NCBI GenBank assembly: GCA_038226175.1
Contig: JBBRQP010000062.1
Location: 1 to 18,870, forward strand
Reading direction: 5' to 3'
Length of the DNA: 18,870 bases
Source of the DNA: JBBRQP01 sp038226175
GTDB lineage: Bacteria > Cyanobacteriota > Cyanobacteriia > Gloeobacterales > Anthocerotibacteraceae
The position numbers and the translations under genes are program-made. Positions within the stretch are counted from its first letter, which is position 1; each line of letters begins with the position of its first letter. Below the pieces are notes generated by a model. The model was given only the letters and a program-made list of their open reading frames with translations. It did not search any database and was not told where the DNA came from. This document shows positions 1 through 6,525 of this stretch, one piece after another.

Positions 1-185
1 CCATCGTGATCTTGGTAGGTAATACCCGCCCATGCCCAGGGAACTTGGAACGTGAAACTGGTACAGCGAGTCCAAAAGACGATGACCTGTATCTGCGGAC
101 GTAAAGCTCAAAGTACGGATTCTCTTGATGTGGAAGCCCGCACTTGATGCCTAGGCTTAAGCCTCGGGAGGGTTTCACTTAAGTC
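1..185 (+). mobile_element. Right end of an IS200/IS605-like element (TnpB gene relic plus structured 3' end)
   Basis: No intact gene is visible here, but two short open stretches look like the decayed C-terminal end of a TnpB-type protein: one ends at a stop at 102-104 and another, ending in STDSLDVEART, stops at 145-147. They are followed by a GGAAGCCCGCAC...CGGGAGGGTTTCAC layout, with CCCG at 137-140, CGGG at 165-168 and a perfect 12-base palindrome AGGCTTAAGCCT at 153-164. This layout recalls the 3' ends of IS1341/IS605-type elements of cyanobacteria, where the tnpB end overlaps the guide (omega) RNA. GTGAAAC at 52-58 can also pair with GTTTCAC at 172-178. The assignment rests on remembered family layout rather than on a clear catalytic motif, and the rest of the element lies outside the window. 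A different structured RNA is the main alternative. Confidence 0.4.
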
Positions 186-268
186 TAGCGATTTGCTCAC
201 CACAAACTGCTACAAGTTCTGAGGTTGCAGATAGTCAATGGTCACCAGAATTTTGAGAAAGGGTACTC

Positions 269-1183
269 CTAGCGTTGCAGTCGTCCATAAACTTCACTAG
301 CGGCACGTTGCACTAACGCATGACGGGCAACCAGGTCGGTCACGGGTTCACCATAGCCGCCCCCAATCACCGCCGCGACTGGGATTCCCTGAGCGGCGCA
401 GGTACTCAATACATCAAGATCGCGTTCGTATAGACCCCAATCCGTGAGACTCAATTTGCCTAGTCGGTCGTCAGCATGGGGATCGACCCCCGCATCATAA
501 AGCACCAAATCCGGCTGAAAGGTGCGCAACAGACGCGGCAGATGGGTATTCAACACCTGTAAATATTCCCGGTCTGTCATGCCCACAGGTAGCGGCACAT
601 CAAGATCACTGGTTTCTTTACGCAGCGGAAAATTATCCCCACAGTGCATCGAAAATGTAAATACCTGGGGGTCATTACGAAAAATAAAAGCTGTCCCGTC
701 ACCTTGGTGTACATCCAAATCCACAATCAGAATGCGTTGGACAAGCTTTTCTTGACATAATACCCGCGCCGTCACGGCGAGATCATTAAAGATACAAAAG
801 CCTGCGCCAAAGTCTGGAAAGGCATGATGGGTACCACCAGCGAGATTGCAAGCAAGACCATGCTGGAGGGCTAAGCGCGCCGTGAGCAGAGTTCCACCCA
901 AAGCTGTACAAGTGCGTTTGACAAGAGCCGGACTCCAAGGTAAGCCAATCCGCCGTAACTGCTGAGTACTCTGGGTGCCATTCAAAAAAGCTTCGACATG
1001 GGTGCGCTCGTGAACTGTCGTCAACATTGCTGCTGTCGCCATCGTCGGTGCATAAAATTGCTCAGGTTGCGCAAGACCCTGAGTTAGCAGATAATCGCGT
1101 AATTGCCGGAATTTTGACATCGGAAAGCGATGACCATCAGGCAGCGGAATCACATAATCAGCGCTATAAACTAGAGGTAGCAC
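269..1183 (-). CDS. Histone deacetylase superfamily protein, class IV/HDAC11-like
   Basis: A zinc-dependent deacylase of the arginase/deacetylase fold, about 304 residues. The active site is complete: the HH dyad at about 119-120 (GGTHHAF), zinc ligands D157 and H159 in VDLDVHQGDG, the third ligand D234 in AGVDPHADD, and the transition-state tyrosine Y277 in IGGGY. The stretch GFCIFNDLAV is typical of HDAC11-like and bacterial acetoin-utilisation-type members. The frame stays open to a GTG at 1216 inside the end of ndhA. I prefer the GTG at 1183, six bases past the ndhA stop, because the protein then begins MLPLVYSADY, near where this family starts. It is probably co-transcribed with ndhA. 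The substrate is unknown: bacteria lack canonical histones, and known relatives act on acetylated polyamines, small molecules, protein lysines or acyl groups. The family call is secure; the physiological role is open. Confidence 0.9.
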   Translation of the reverse strand: MLPLVYSADYVIPLPDGHRFPMSKFRQLRDYLLTQGLAQPEQFYAPTMATAAMLTTVHERTHVEAFLNGTQSTQQLRRIGLPWSPALVKRTCTALGGTLLTARLALQHGLACNLAGGTHHAFPDFGAGFCIFNDLAVTARVLCQEKLVQRILIVDLDVHQGDGTAFIFRNDPQVFTFSMHCGDNFPLRKETSDLDVPLPVGMTDREYLQVLNTHLPRLLRTFQPDLVLYDAGVDPHADDRLGKLSLTDWGLYERDLDVLSTCAAQGIPVAAVIGGGYGEPVTDLVARHALVQRAASEVYGRLQR

Positions 1184-1188
1184 GATCT

Positions 1189-2331
1189 CTAATGACCACC
1201 CAAGACGGTGTACCACTGCAAGATGCCCGTAAACTGAAGTGCCGCTGTTAGTAATAGATTCACTAAACCAATCGGCAACAAAAACTTCCAGCCGAGGTCA
1301 AGAAGTTGGTCAATACGCACCCGAGGCAGTGTCCACCGTGCCAAAATCGCTAAGAAGACAAACACCGTAACTTTGGCACTGAGCGAAATAATGCCCAGTA
1401 AGGCTGCGACTAATTGGAATAAAGGATCCGTCAGCGGTACATTAAGCCAGCCGGCCAGAACTTCAACCGGGACAAATAAGCCCCAGCCTCCCAAAAATAA
1501 AATGCTCGCAATCAAAGACCCAAGAATCAAGTTGGCATATTCTGCTAAATAAAAGAGTGCGAATTTCATGCCCGAATACTCGGTGTGGTGCCCTTGCACC
1601 AATTCCGACTCCGCCTCTGGCAAATCAAAAGGGGCGCGTTCAGTCTCGGCCAGAGCTGAAATCAAAAAGACCACAAACCCAATCTGACCCACAATCGGCT
1701 TGAATACATTCCAGGAAAGCATTCCGTAGCCAGTTTGGGCATCGACGACTGCCACAGTAGACAGAGAACCCGTCATGATCACAACTGATAATACCGAGAG
1801 CGCTAAGGGAATTTCGTAACTAATCGACTGAGCTGCGGCTCTTAGCCCCCCTAGTAACGCGTATTTATTATTGGAAGCATAACCCGCCATCAAAGATCCA
1901 ATTGGGGCAATACTACCCATAGCAACCAAGAAAAATACGCCAATACCTAAATCAGAAATGACTAAACTTTGCCCAAAAGGAATTACCAAATAAGCAAAAA
2001 AGGCCGGAATCAGCACTAAAATCGGCCCAATCGTAAAGAGCCAAGGGTCAGCTTTGCGCGGAATCACATCTTCTTTGACAATCAACTTGATGGCATCAAC
2101 CACCCCTTGTAAAAAACCACCCATGCCGACAATGCTCGGGCCAATACGTTGTTGCATATAAGCCGCCCATTTGCGCTCTCCCCAGATTGCCAGCAATACC
2201 GCAACAGTAACCGCTGCGAGAACCACCACCATCGGTAAGGGTAACCAGATAGCGTGAGCGATGCTAGCTGGAATACCTGCTCCACTCAGAAGTTGGACAA
2301 AGCTGTTTTGCAGGTCTATGCCTTGGTTCAT
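1189..2331 (-). CDS. ndhA: NAD(P)H-quinone oxidoreductase subunit 1 (NDH-1 subunit A)
   Basis: Membrane subunit of the photosynthetic NDH-1 complex, equivalent to bacterial NuoH. It links the hydrophilic arm to the proton-pumping arm and helps form the quinone chamber, in respiratory and cyclic electron flow in the thylakoid (or, if thylakoids are absent, the cytoplasmic membrane). At 380 residues it is close to the usual cyanobacterial length. Diagnostic stretches are WGERKWAAYMQQRIGP, ADPWLFTIGP, AAAQSISYEIPL and the acidic quinone-site loop ALAETERAPFDLPEAESELV, followed by HTEYSGMKFALFYLAEY. About eight hydrophobic helices are apparent. The ATG at 2331 follows a purine-rich GGAAAA. In most cyanobacteria ndhA is followed by ndhI, ndhG and ndhE; here the next gene is the deacetylase, so those subunits must be encoded elsewhere. 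Identification is firm. Confidence 0.97.
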   Translation of the reverse strand: MNQGIDLQNSFVQLLSGAGIPASIAHAIWLPLPMVVVLAAVTVAVLLAIWGERKWAAYMQQRIGPSIVGMGGFLQGVVDAIKLIVKEDVIPRKADPWLFTIGPILVLIPAFFAYLVIPFGQSLVISDLGIGVFFLVAMGSIAPIGSLMAGYASNNKYALLGGLRAAAQSISYEIPLALSVLSVVIMTGSLSTVAVVDAQTGYGMLSWNVFKPIVGQIGFVVFLISALAETERAPFDLPEAESELVQGHHTEYSGMKFALFYLAEYANLILGSLIASILFLGGWGLFVPVEVLAGWLNVPLTDPLFQLVAALLGIISLSAKVTVFVFLAILARWTLPRVRIDQLLDLGWKFLLPIGLVNLLLTAALQFTGILQWYTVLGGH

Positions 2332-2419
2332 GGGTTTTCCGCTTCATTGTAAATGAGGATGCTCTTACCAAGATACCGCTTGTCTTGACTTTTCCGGGCA
2401 TTGTCAGACCCAAACACCA

Positions 2420-3142
2420 TTAAAGCCCGCTTGTTAAGACCATCGGGCCACTAGGTTCTGGCATAACCTTGGTAGGTTCGAGGGTAACTATCAGAGGAGA
2501 TTTGGTGAAATTTTGGTCGACCGGGAGTTTAACAAAAACACGCCCTTGCCCATTAGGTGTAAATTCACCGCAAGCTAACTTTTTGCCGCCAACGACTGCC
2601 CACAAGCGATACACTTCCCCATCCGGTAACGGGGCTACGTCTTGCAAGGTCAAGACAGCTTCTTTATAACCGGGTGTGATCATTAAGTTGCCTGAGGCAC
2701 CAGATTGGGGAGTCGAGCTTTTGAAGGAGACCAGCTTAGTTTGACCTTGGCCTAACATCGCAATCACATCTTGCTGATGCTGTACCTGAATTTGCGCTTG
2801 CTCAAGAGCTTGACGTAGTCGCAGACTATCTAACCCCAAGCCTAGAACTAGTAAAGCAGCAATACCCCATCCGCTCTCAGGCCAATAAACACGACGGCGC
2901 AGCGGTATTGGTAAAGGTGGCGCGAGAGCGGCGGCTAAGATTTGTCCTCGTAGGGGCGGTGGTAGCCCGACTTCGGGCAAGGTGTAAGCCAAGTTTTGCC
3001 AAGTCTCTTGAAGATGGCCTACCTTTCGCGCTAGGTCTGGGCGCGTGCTCAGCAATTTTTGTACTTCGGCTTGTTCTTGGGGAGTCAAGTTACCCAACAC
3101 ATAGCCTGCAATCAATTCATCTTCTGTGGATTCCAGTGACAT
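2420..3142 (-). CDS. RskA-like anti-sigma factor
   Basis: A single-pass membrane anti-sigma factor of 240 residues. The N-terminal cytoplasmic part (about 5-70, starting EDELIAGYVLGNLTPQE) matches the helical anti-sigma domain of RskA/ECF regulators. A hydrophobic segment at about 90-106 would span the membrane, followed by a short helical stretch (106-130) rich in Q and L. The outer domain at about 130-240 is RskA-like, with GEVYRLWAVVGGKK and the terminal EPSGPMVLTSG. No HxxxCxxC zinc motif is present. It should hold the ECF sigma factor encoded just upstream at the membrane until a signal, commonly regulated proteolysis in this family, releases it. Five bases separate it from the sigma gene, and its ribosome binding site GGAG (3151-3154) overlaps the sigma stop codon region, so translation is probably coupled. 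The inducing signal cannot be read from sequence. Confidence 0.88.
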   Translation of the reverse strand: MSLESTEDELIAGYVLGNLTPQEQAEVQKLLSTRPDLARKVGHLQETWQNLAYTLPEVGLPPPLRGQILAAALAPPLPIPLRRRVYWPESGWGIAALLVLGLGLDSLRLRQALEQAQIQVQHQQDVIAMLGQGQTKLVSFKSSTPQSGASGNLMITPGYKEAVLTLQDVAPLPDGEVYRLWAVVGGKKLACGEFTPNGQGRVFVKLPVDQNFTKSPLIVTLEPTKVMPEPSGPMVLTSGL

Positions 3143-3147
3143 AACAA

Positions 3148-3702
3148 TTACTCCAAAAATGGCTGCAAGAGAGTATTAAGTTTGAGTAGACCCTGGCGTA
3201 CCCGAGTTTTGATTGTCCCGAGCGGTGTGACGAGCTGTAGGGCAATTTGGCTATGACTTAAGCCCTTGTAGTAGGCCAACTCTAAAACCTCCCGTTGTGC
3301 TTCAGGTAGTGCCTTGAGTGCCTCTTGAACTTGGCTTGCCCGTTCATCAAGGCTGGCTTGTTCGAGAGGATGAGGAGGCAAGTTCGGCACAATAGCGGCC
3401 CAAGTTTGAGCCAGACGTTGTTTACTCGTGCGCTGACGCAAACGGTCTAGGGCACGTGAGCGGGTCATCGTCATCAAAAATGTAGATAAAGCCGCTCGCT
3501 GAGGGTCATAGGTTTGCTTTTGCCATAAATTCAAAAAAATTTCTTGCGTCAAGTCTTCGGCTTCTTGGGTGTTTTCTAGCATCTTGTAGGCTAACCGATA
3601 AACTAGCTTGCCGTAACGGTCATACAAAGTTGCTAGCGCGGATACTTCTGCGGCTTGAAGACGCGCCCAGACTTCGGTATCACTGAGCAAAGCAAGGTTC
3701 AT
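3148..3702 (-). CDS. ECF (group 4) RNA polymerase sigma factor, SigK-like
   Basis: An extracytoplasmic-function sigma factor of about 184 residues that directs RNA polymerase to a stress or envelope regulon. Region 2 (about 22-93) contains YDRYGKLVYRLAYKML and the core-binding stretch EAEDLTQEIFLNLW. Region 4 (about 124-176) contains LPEAQREVLELAYYKGLSHSQIA and the recognition helix TPLGTIKTRVRQGLLKL. There is no region 1 or 3. The frame is open upstream to 3849, but the extra 49 residues do not resemble a sigma factor, so I take the ATG at 3702 (MNLALLSDTE). No good ribosome binding site precedes it, so the start is less certain than the family. It pairs with the RskA-like anti-sigma gene immediately downstream. 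A 13-base palindrome lies 31 bases upstream of the start. Confidence 0.92.
   Translation of the reverse strand: MNLALLSDTEVWARLQAAEVSALATLYDRYGKLVYRLAYKMLENTQEAEDLTQEIFLNLWQKQTYDPQRAALSTFLMTMTRSRALDRLRQRTSKQRLAQTWAAIVPNLPPHPLEQASLDERASQVQEALKALPEAQREVLELAYYKGLSHSQIALQLVTPLGTIKTRVRQGLLKLNTLLQPFLE
3151..3154 (-). promoter_or_regulatory. Ribosome binding site of the anti-sigma gene, next to the sigma stop
   Basis: On the minus strand the end of the sigma gene reads TTGGAGTAA, so GGAG forms most of the last codons of the sigma gene and also sits eight bases before the ATG of the anti-sigma gene at 3142. Ribosomes finishing the sigma factor would be well placed to start its inhibitor, keeping the pair balanced. 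Confidence 0.7.
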
Positions 3703-3732
3703 CAGAGCATCTACTACAAAAATTACAGCATA

Positions 3733-3745
3733 CACGCTTAGCGTG
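3733..3745. repeat. 13-base palindrome CACGCTTAGCGTG upstream of the sigma gene
   Basis: CACGCT (3733-3738) and AGCGTG (3740-3745) are perfect inverted copies around one base. The site lies in the roughly 170-base gap between hisS and the ECF sigma gene, 31 bases before the sigma start, where an operator or autoregulatory site would be expected. No convincing -35/-10 pair was identified beside it. The role is inferred from position only. Confidence 0.4.
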
Positions 3746-3872
3746 AGCGGTTGCCATTGCGCTGAGGTTTGTGGCTGATCTACCCTGGGCTGAGTGAAAG
3801 TGCCCCCTATAAAATCGGCTTTGTGGAGGCAGGATGTCACGTAAACCATGCCATGGGGTCATCGGAGGCAAC

Positions 3873-5237
3873 TCACCTGCTCAGATGCGCTACAACTTCT
3901 GAGATAGCTAGGGTCACCTGCTGGCGCTGCTGCAAATCTTTGAGGGCAACTTGACCTTGTTGCACTTCATCGGGGCCCAGCACAATCACATGTGACATCT
4001 GTTTGCTGTTAGCGTAGCCCAACTGTTTACGTAGAGCATTAGGACTGAAGACCGTGTCTCCATAATAAATTTCTGTGTTCAGCCCGACAGCCCGTAATTG
4101 CCGTGCTAAGTCCAAACTCACAGCAGCCAACGCAGCATCGGTAAAATAGGTCACCAAAATGCGTTGGGGCTGGGGTAACTGGGCAAATAAATTAAGCTGC
4201 TCCATCGCTGTAATGAGCCGATCTAAGCCAATCGAAGTGCCTGCTGCCGGAAAATCAGCTCGACGAGCTGACAGAGTAGAAATTAGCTGGTCATAACGTC
4301 CACCGCCGCCGACGCTACCCACTTTGGCTGAAGTAACAATCTCAAAAATCGTGCCTGTGTAGTAATCTAGCCCTCGAGCTAGCGACAGATCGATTTGATA
4401 GTGCGTTAGTTGATAGCCACATAACAGATCATCTAAGCGTGTCAGCTCAGCTAAGCCCTCCCTGCCAATCACCGACTGACTTAGGATGGTTTGGGCTTGG
4501 GCTAGCACTTCGGTCGGTGTACCTTTGATCTGCACAAAGGCGAGTAGCTGCTCGGTCGCCTCTGGACTGATACCTTTGGCGATAAGTTCGGCACTAACTT
4601 TGGCTGGCGGCAGCTTATCGAGCTTATCTATAGCAGTAAGTACCGTGCCTTCGCGATGGGGTGCCAAACCAACCGCTTCGACGAGACCACGTAGGATCTG
4701 GCGATGATTGACCCGAATCGTAAAATCTGGCACCTGCAAACGCGTAAAAATAGCTTCATTCATCGCGACCAATTCTGCTTCCACCAGCAAACTCGTGCTG
4801 CCAATCACATCCACATCACACTGCACAAATTCCCGAAAGCGTCCTGCACCCGGACGATCACCACGCCAAACTGGCTGTATCTGGTAACGTTTGAAGGGTT
4901 TAGCTAGTGTCTGTCCATACATCGCCATCACCCGTGCTGTGGGCACTGTCAGGTCATAACGCAAGGCTAATTCTGGGCGCTCTTGACGGCTAAATTGTAC
5001 CGTTTGTCCCGGCTCACTAGGTAAATTACCGCTATTAAAACAGTGATAAATCAGCTTCTCGCCCTCTTCGCCATACTTGCCGGCGAGGGTCTCCCAGCGC
5101 TCCATCGAGGGCGTTTCTAAGGGCAAAAATCCCCATTGCTGAAAAGTATTTTTAATCGTCTCCAGCACATATTCCCGACGCTGCATCACATCGGGCAAAA
5201 AATCACGCATGCCACTTGGGGTATCGAGTTCAGCCAC
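3873..5237 (-). CDS. hisS: Histidyl-tRNA synthetase
   Basis: Class II aminoacyl-tRNA synthetase of 454 residues that charges tRNA-His in the cytoplasm. Motif 1 lies in the N-terminal region (PSGMRDFLPD onward). Motif 2 is at about 120-146 (VWRGDRPGAGRFREFVQCDVDVIG region). The histidine-binding signature LARGLDYYTGTIFE is at about 286-299, and motif 3 AAGTSIGLDRL at about 331-341. The C-terminal anticodon-binding domain includes LRKQLGYANSKQMSHVIVLG. Motif 2 with GDRPGAGRFREF and DVDVIG, and the C-terminal LGPDE...GQVALKDL, look like the Bacteroidetes/eukaryote-like branch rather than the E. coli branch (RRERPQKGRYRQF). The start is a GTG giving MAELDTPSGMRD; no upstream ATG fits. It ends 170 bases before the sigma gene and begins 45 bases after the hydrolase stop, so some co-transcription is possible. 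Confidence 0.96.
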   Translation of the reverse strand: MAELDTPSGMRDFLPDVMQRREYVLETIKNTFQQWGFLPLETPSMERWETLAGKYGEEGEKLIYHCFNSGNLPSEPGQTVQFSRQERPELALRYDLTVPTARVMAMYGQTLAKPFKRYQIQPVWRGDRPGAGRFREFVQCDVDVIGSTSLLVEAELVAMNEAIFTRLQVPDFTIRVNHRQILRGLVEAVGLAPHREGTVLTAIDKLDKLPPAKVSAELIAKGISPEATEQLLAFVQIKGTPTEVLAQAQTILSQSVIGREGLAELTRLDDLLCGYQLTHYQIDLSLARGLDYYTGTIFEIVTSAKVGSVGGGGRYDQLISTLSARRADFPAAGTSIGLDRLITAMEQLNLFAQLPQPQRILVTYFTDAALAAVSLDLARQLRAVGLNTEIYYGDTVFSPNALRKQLGYANSKQMSHVIVLGPDEVQQGQVALKDLQQRQQVTLAISEVVAHLSR

Positions 5238-5282
5238 AGGTTATTTCTGATCAGTAAGTTGGTATATCTTAACGCGCTGGGC

Positions 5283-6176
5283 TTACGAGCGAAAAATCCG
5301 TTGCAAAAAGCTGACGAGAGTTTTCCAGGCATCAAGCGACTCACGGTAACGCACCGAATCAAGCCCTACTTGTTGGATAATTTTGTTGCGATAAATCAAA
5401 AATCCATGGCCCGCTTGCGGATAAAGTTTGAGTTCGACTGGTTGGTGTAATTGCTGGAGTCCTTCATATAAAGCCTTAGCCTGACTCGGTGGGACGATCA
5501 CATCGCGATTACCTTGAATAATCAAAAAAGGTGCTTTGATCTGACTGAGAGCGGCTAATCCATAGCGTTTACGGAAATTCTCTGGCATATCTTGTGGGCC
5601 TTGTCCGTAGAGTTTACGGGTCAAGGCATCGTTACCCAAACGCTTACTCATTTTGAGATATTGATACCACTCATAAATATCCGCTACCCCATAACCAAAG
5701 ACCACCCCTGCAAACAAATCCGGGCGGCGTTGAGCGGCAAGCAAACTAATCAAAGCCCCGTGACTGGTACCAACGAGAGCCACTTTACCCGGTCGCACTT
5801 CTGGGCGCTGTTTGAGTAATTCGGCGGCAGCGAGTACATCGCTTACTTCCCCTTGAGCCACCTCGATCTCGCCTTGAGAGCCATCTTCGCCACGGTAAGA
5901 TGGTGCGAATACCACAAAGCCTTGTTGGGCTAATTCTTGACAACGTTCTTGGGTAGATGGGGTGACACCATTGTTACCATCATGATTGAAAACAATACCG
6001 GGAGCTGGGGTTTGTAAAGGAATATAGAGACGGCCTTTGACCCGTAATCCCTCACTGTCATAGGTTACTTGGTAAGAATGTAGCGGAGACTCAGATAACA
6101 AGGTCACGTCTGGTGCTGCCTGTACGGCGGCTCCTAGCCAGAGTAAGCTGCCCAAAATATAACGACGTCTATGCAC
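5283..6176 (-). CDS. Exported alpha/beta hydrolase (S9 peptidase/dienelactone hydrolase-like)
   Basis: A 297-residue alpha/beta-fold hydrolase with an apparent signal peptide: basic MHRRR, a hydrophobic core, and a likely cut after AVQA at about residue 20, so it probably acts in the periplasm or cell wall. The catalytic triad is visible: S138 in GTSHG, D225 in GNRDVIVPP and H257 in AGHGF. FNHDGNNG at about 63-70 probably forms the oxyanion loop. The pattern fits the S9 prolyl-oligopeptidase/dienelactone hydrolase group; the substrate cannot be assigned. The start is GTG at 6176, supported by GGAG at 6184-6187 seven bases upstream. It is the first gene of the leftward block and diverges from the glycosyltransferase across an AT-rich gap. 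Confidence 0.88.
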   Translation of the reverse strand: MHRRRYILGSLLWLGAAVQAAPDVTLLSESPLHSYQVTYDSEGLRVKGRLYIPLQTPAPGIVFNHDGNNGVTPSTQERCQELAQQGFVVFAPSYRGEDGSQGEIEVAQGEVSDVLAAAELLKQRPEVRPGKVALVGTSHGALISLLAAQRRPDLFAGVVFGYGVADIYEWYQYLKMSKRLGNDALTRKLYGQGPQDMPENFRKRYGLAALSQIKAPFLIIQGNRDVIVPPSQAKALYEGLQQLHQPVELKLYPQAGHGFLIYRNKIIQQVGLDSVRYRESLDAWKTLVSFLQRIFRS

Positions 6177-6263
6177 CAGATGTCTCCGCGAACCGTTACC
6201 CAGTGTAGTAGAGAAAGTCTACAAACTCAGAAGCTGATTCAAATAATAGATTTTAAGCAAAGT

Positions 6264-6343
6264 AAATTATCAATAAAACTCGAACCCCTTGATAAAGAAT
6301 AATTTTTGATGCGTATTTAAGCTTTTATGGAAATTATTATCAA
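6264..6343. repeat. Three related AT-rich motif copies, two forming an inverted repeat
   Basis: TTGATAAAGAATAATTT (6289-6305) and AAATTATTATCAA (6331-6343) can pair over 13 bases with a four-base bulge (AAAG) in the left arm. A third copy in the same orientation as the right arm, AAATTATCAA, lies at 6264-6273. Spacing and location in a divergent promoter region suggest regulator binding sites; chance in AT-rich DNA is the alternative. Confidence 0.45.
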
Positions 6344-6415
6344 ATGCTGATGTAGTCAGGTGTCTCCCAGGATTAGATTAACTTGTTGCTATTGATAGAT
6401 TATTTCCTGTGATTT

Positions 6416-6444
6416 TTGACACAAAACAAGAAAAAATTTAATAC
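6416..6444 (+). promoter_or_regulatory. Sigma70-type promoter candidate for the glycosyltransferase/pilin cluster
   Basis: A perfect TTGACA at 6416-6421 is followed by TTTAAT at 6437-6442 (15-base spacing, five of six matches to TATAAT) or the overlapping TAATAC at 6439-6444 (17-base spacing, weaker match). Transcription would begin near 6450, leaving a leader of about 75 bases before the ATG at 6526. It is the best promoter-like pair I found in the gap. Confidence 0.5.
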
Positions 6445-6525
6445 CTTAACCTTGATCGCTTTTAATAAAACTACACCATCTCAGTAGAGCGCTAGTTCCC
6501 TTCACCCAAACTCAAGGATTAGAGT

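Larger units (their letters stand above)
6177..6525. other. AT-rich divergent intergenic region
   Basis: This 349-base gap separates the leftward hydrolase from the rightward glycosyltransferase and must carry promoters for both directions. No protein-coding frame stands out. It holds the inverted repeat at 6289-6343, a related copy AAATTATCAA at 6264-6273, and a promoter-like pair for the glycosyltransferase at 6416-6444. It is visibly richer in A and T than the flanking hydrolase and hisS genes. Confidence 0.7.

Noticed and set aside
1..240. 6S RNA, SRP RNA, tmRNA or RNase P RNA at the left edge
   Set aside because: The distal pairing GTGAAAC/GTTTCAC was suggestive, but I could not match conserved cores of any of these RNAs; the IS605-type right-end layout fits better.
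3703..3849. N-terminal extension of the ECF sigma frame up to 3849
   Set aside because: The extra 49 residues lack any sigma-factor character and the family starts near the ATG at 3702.
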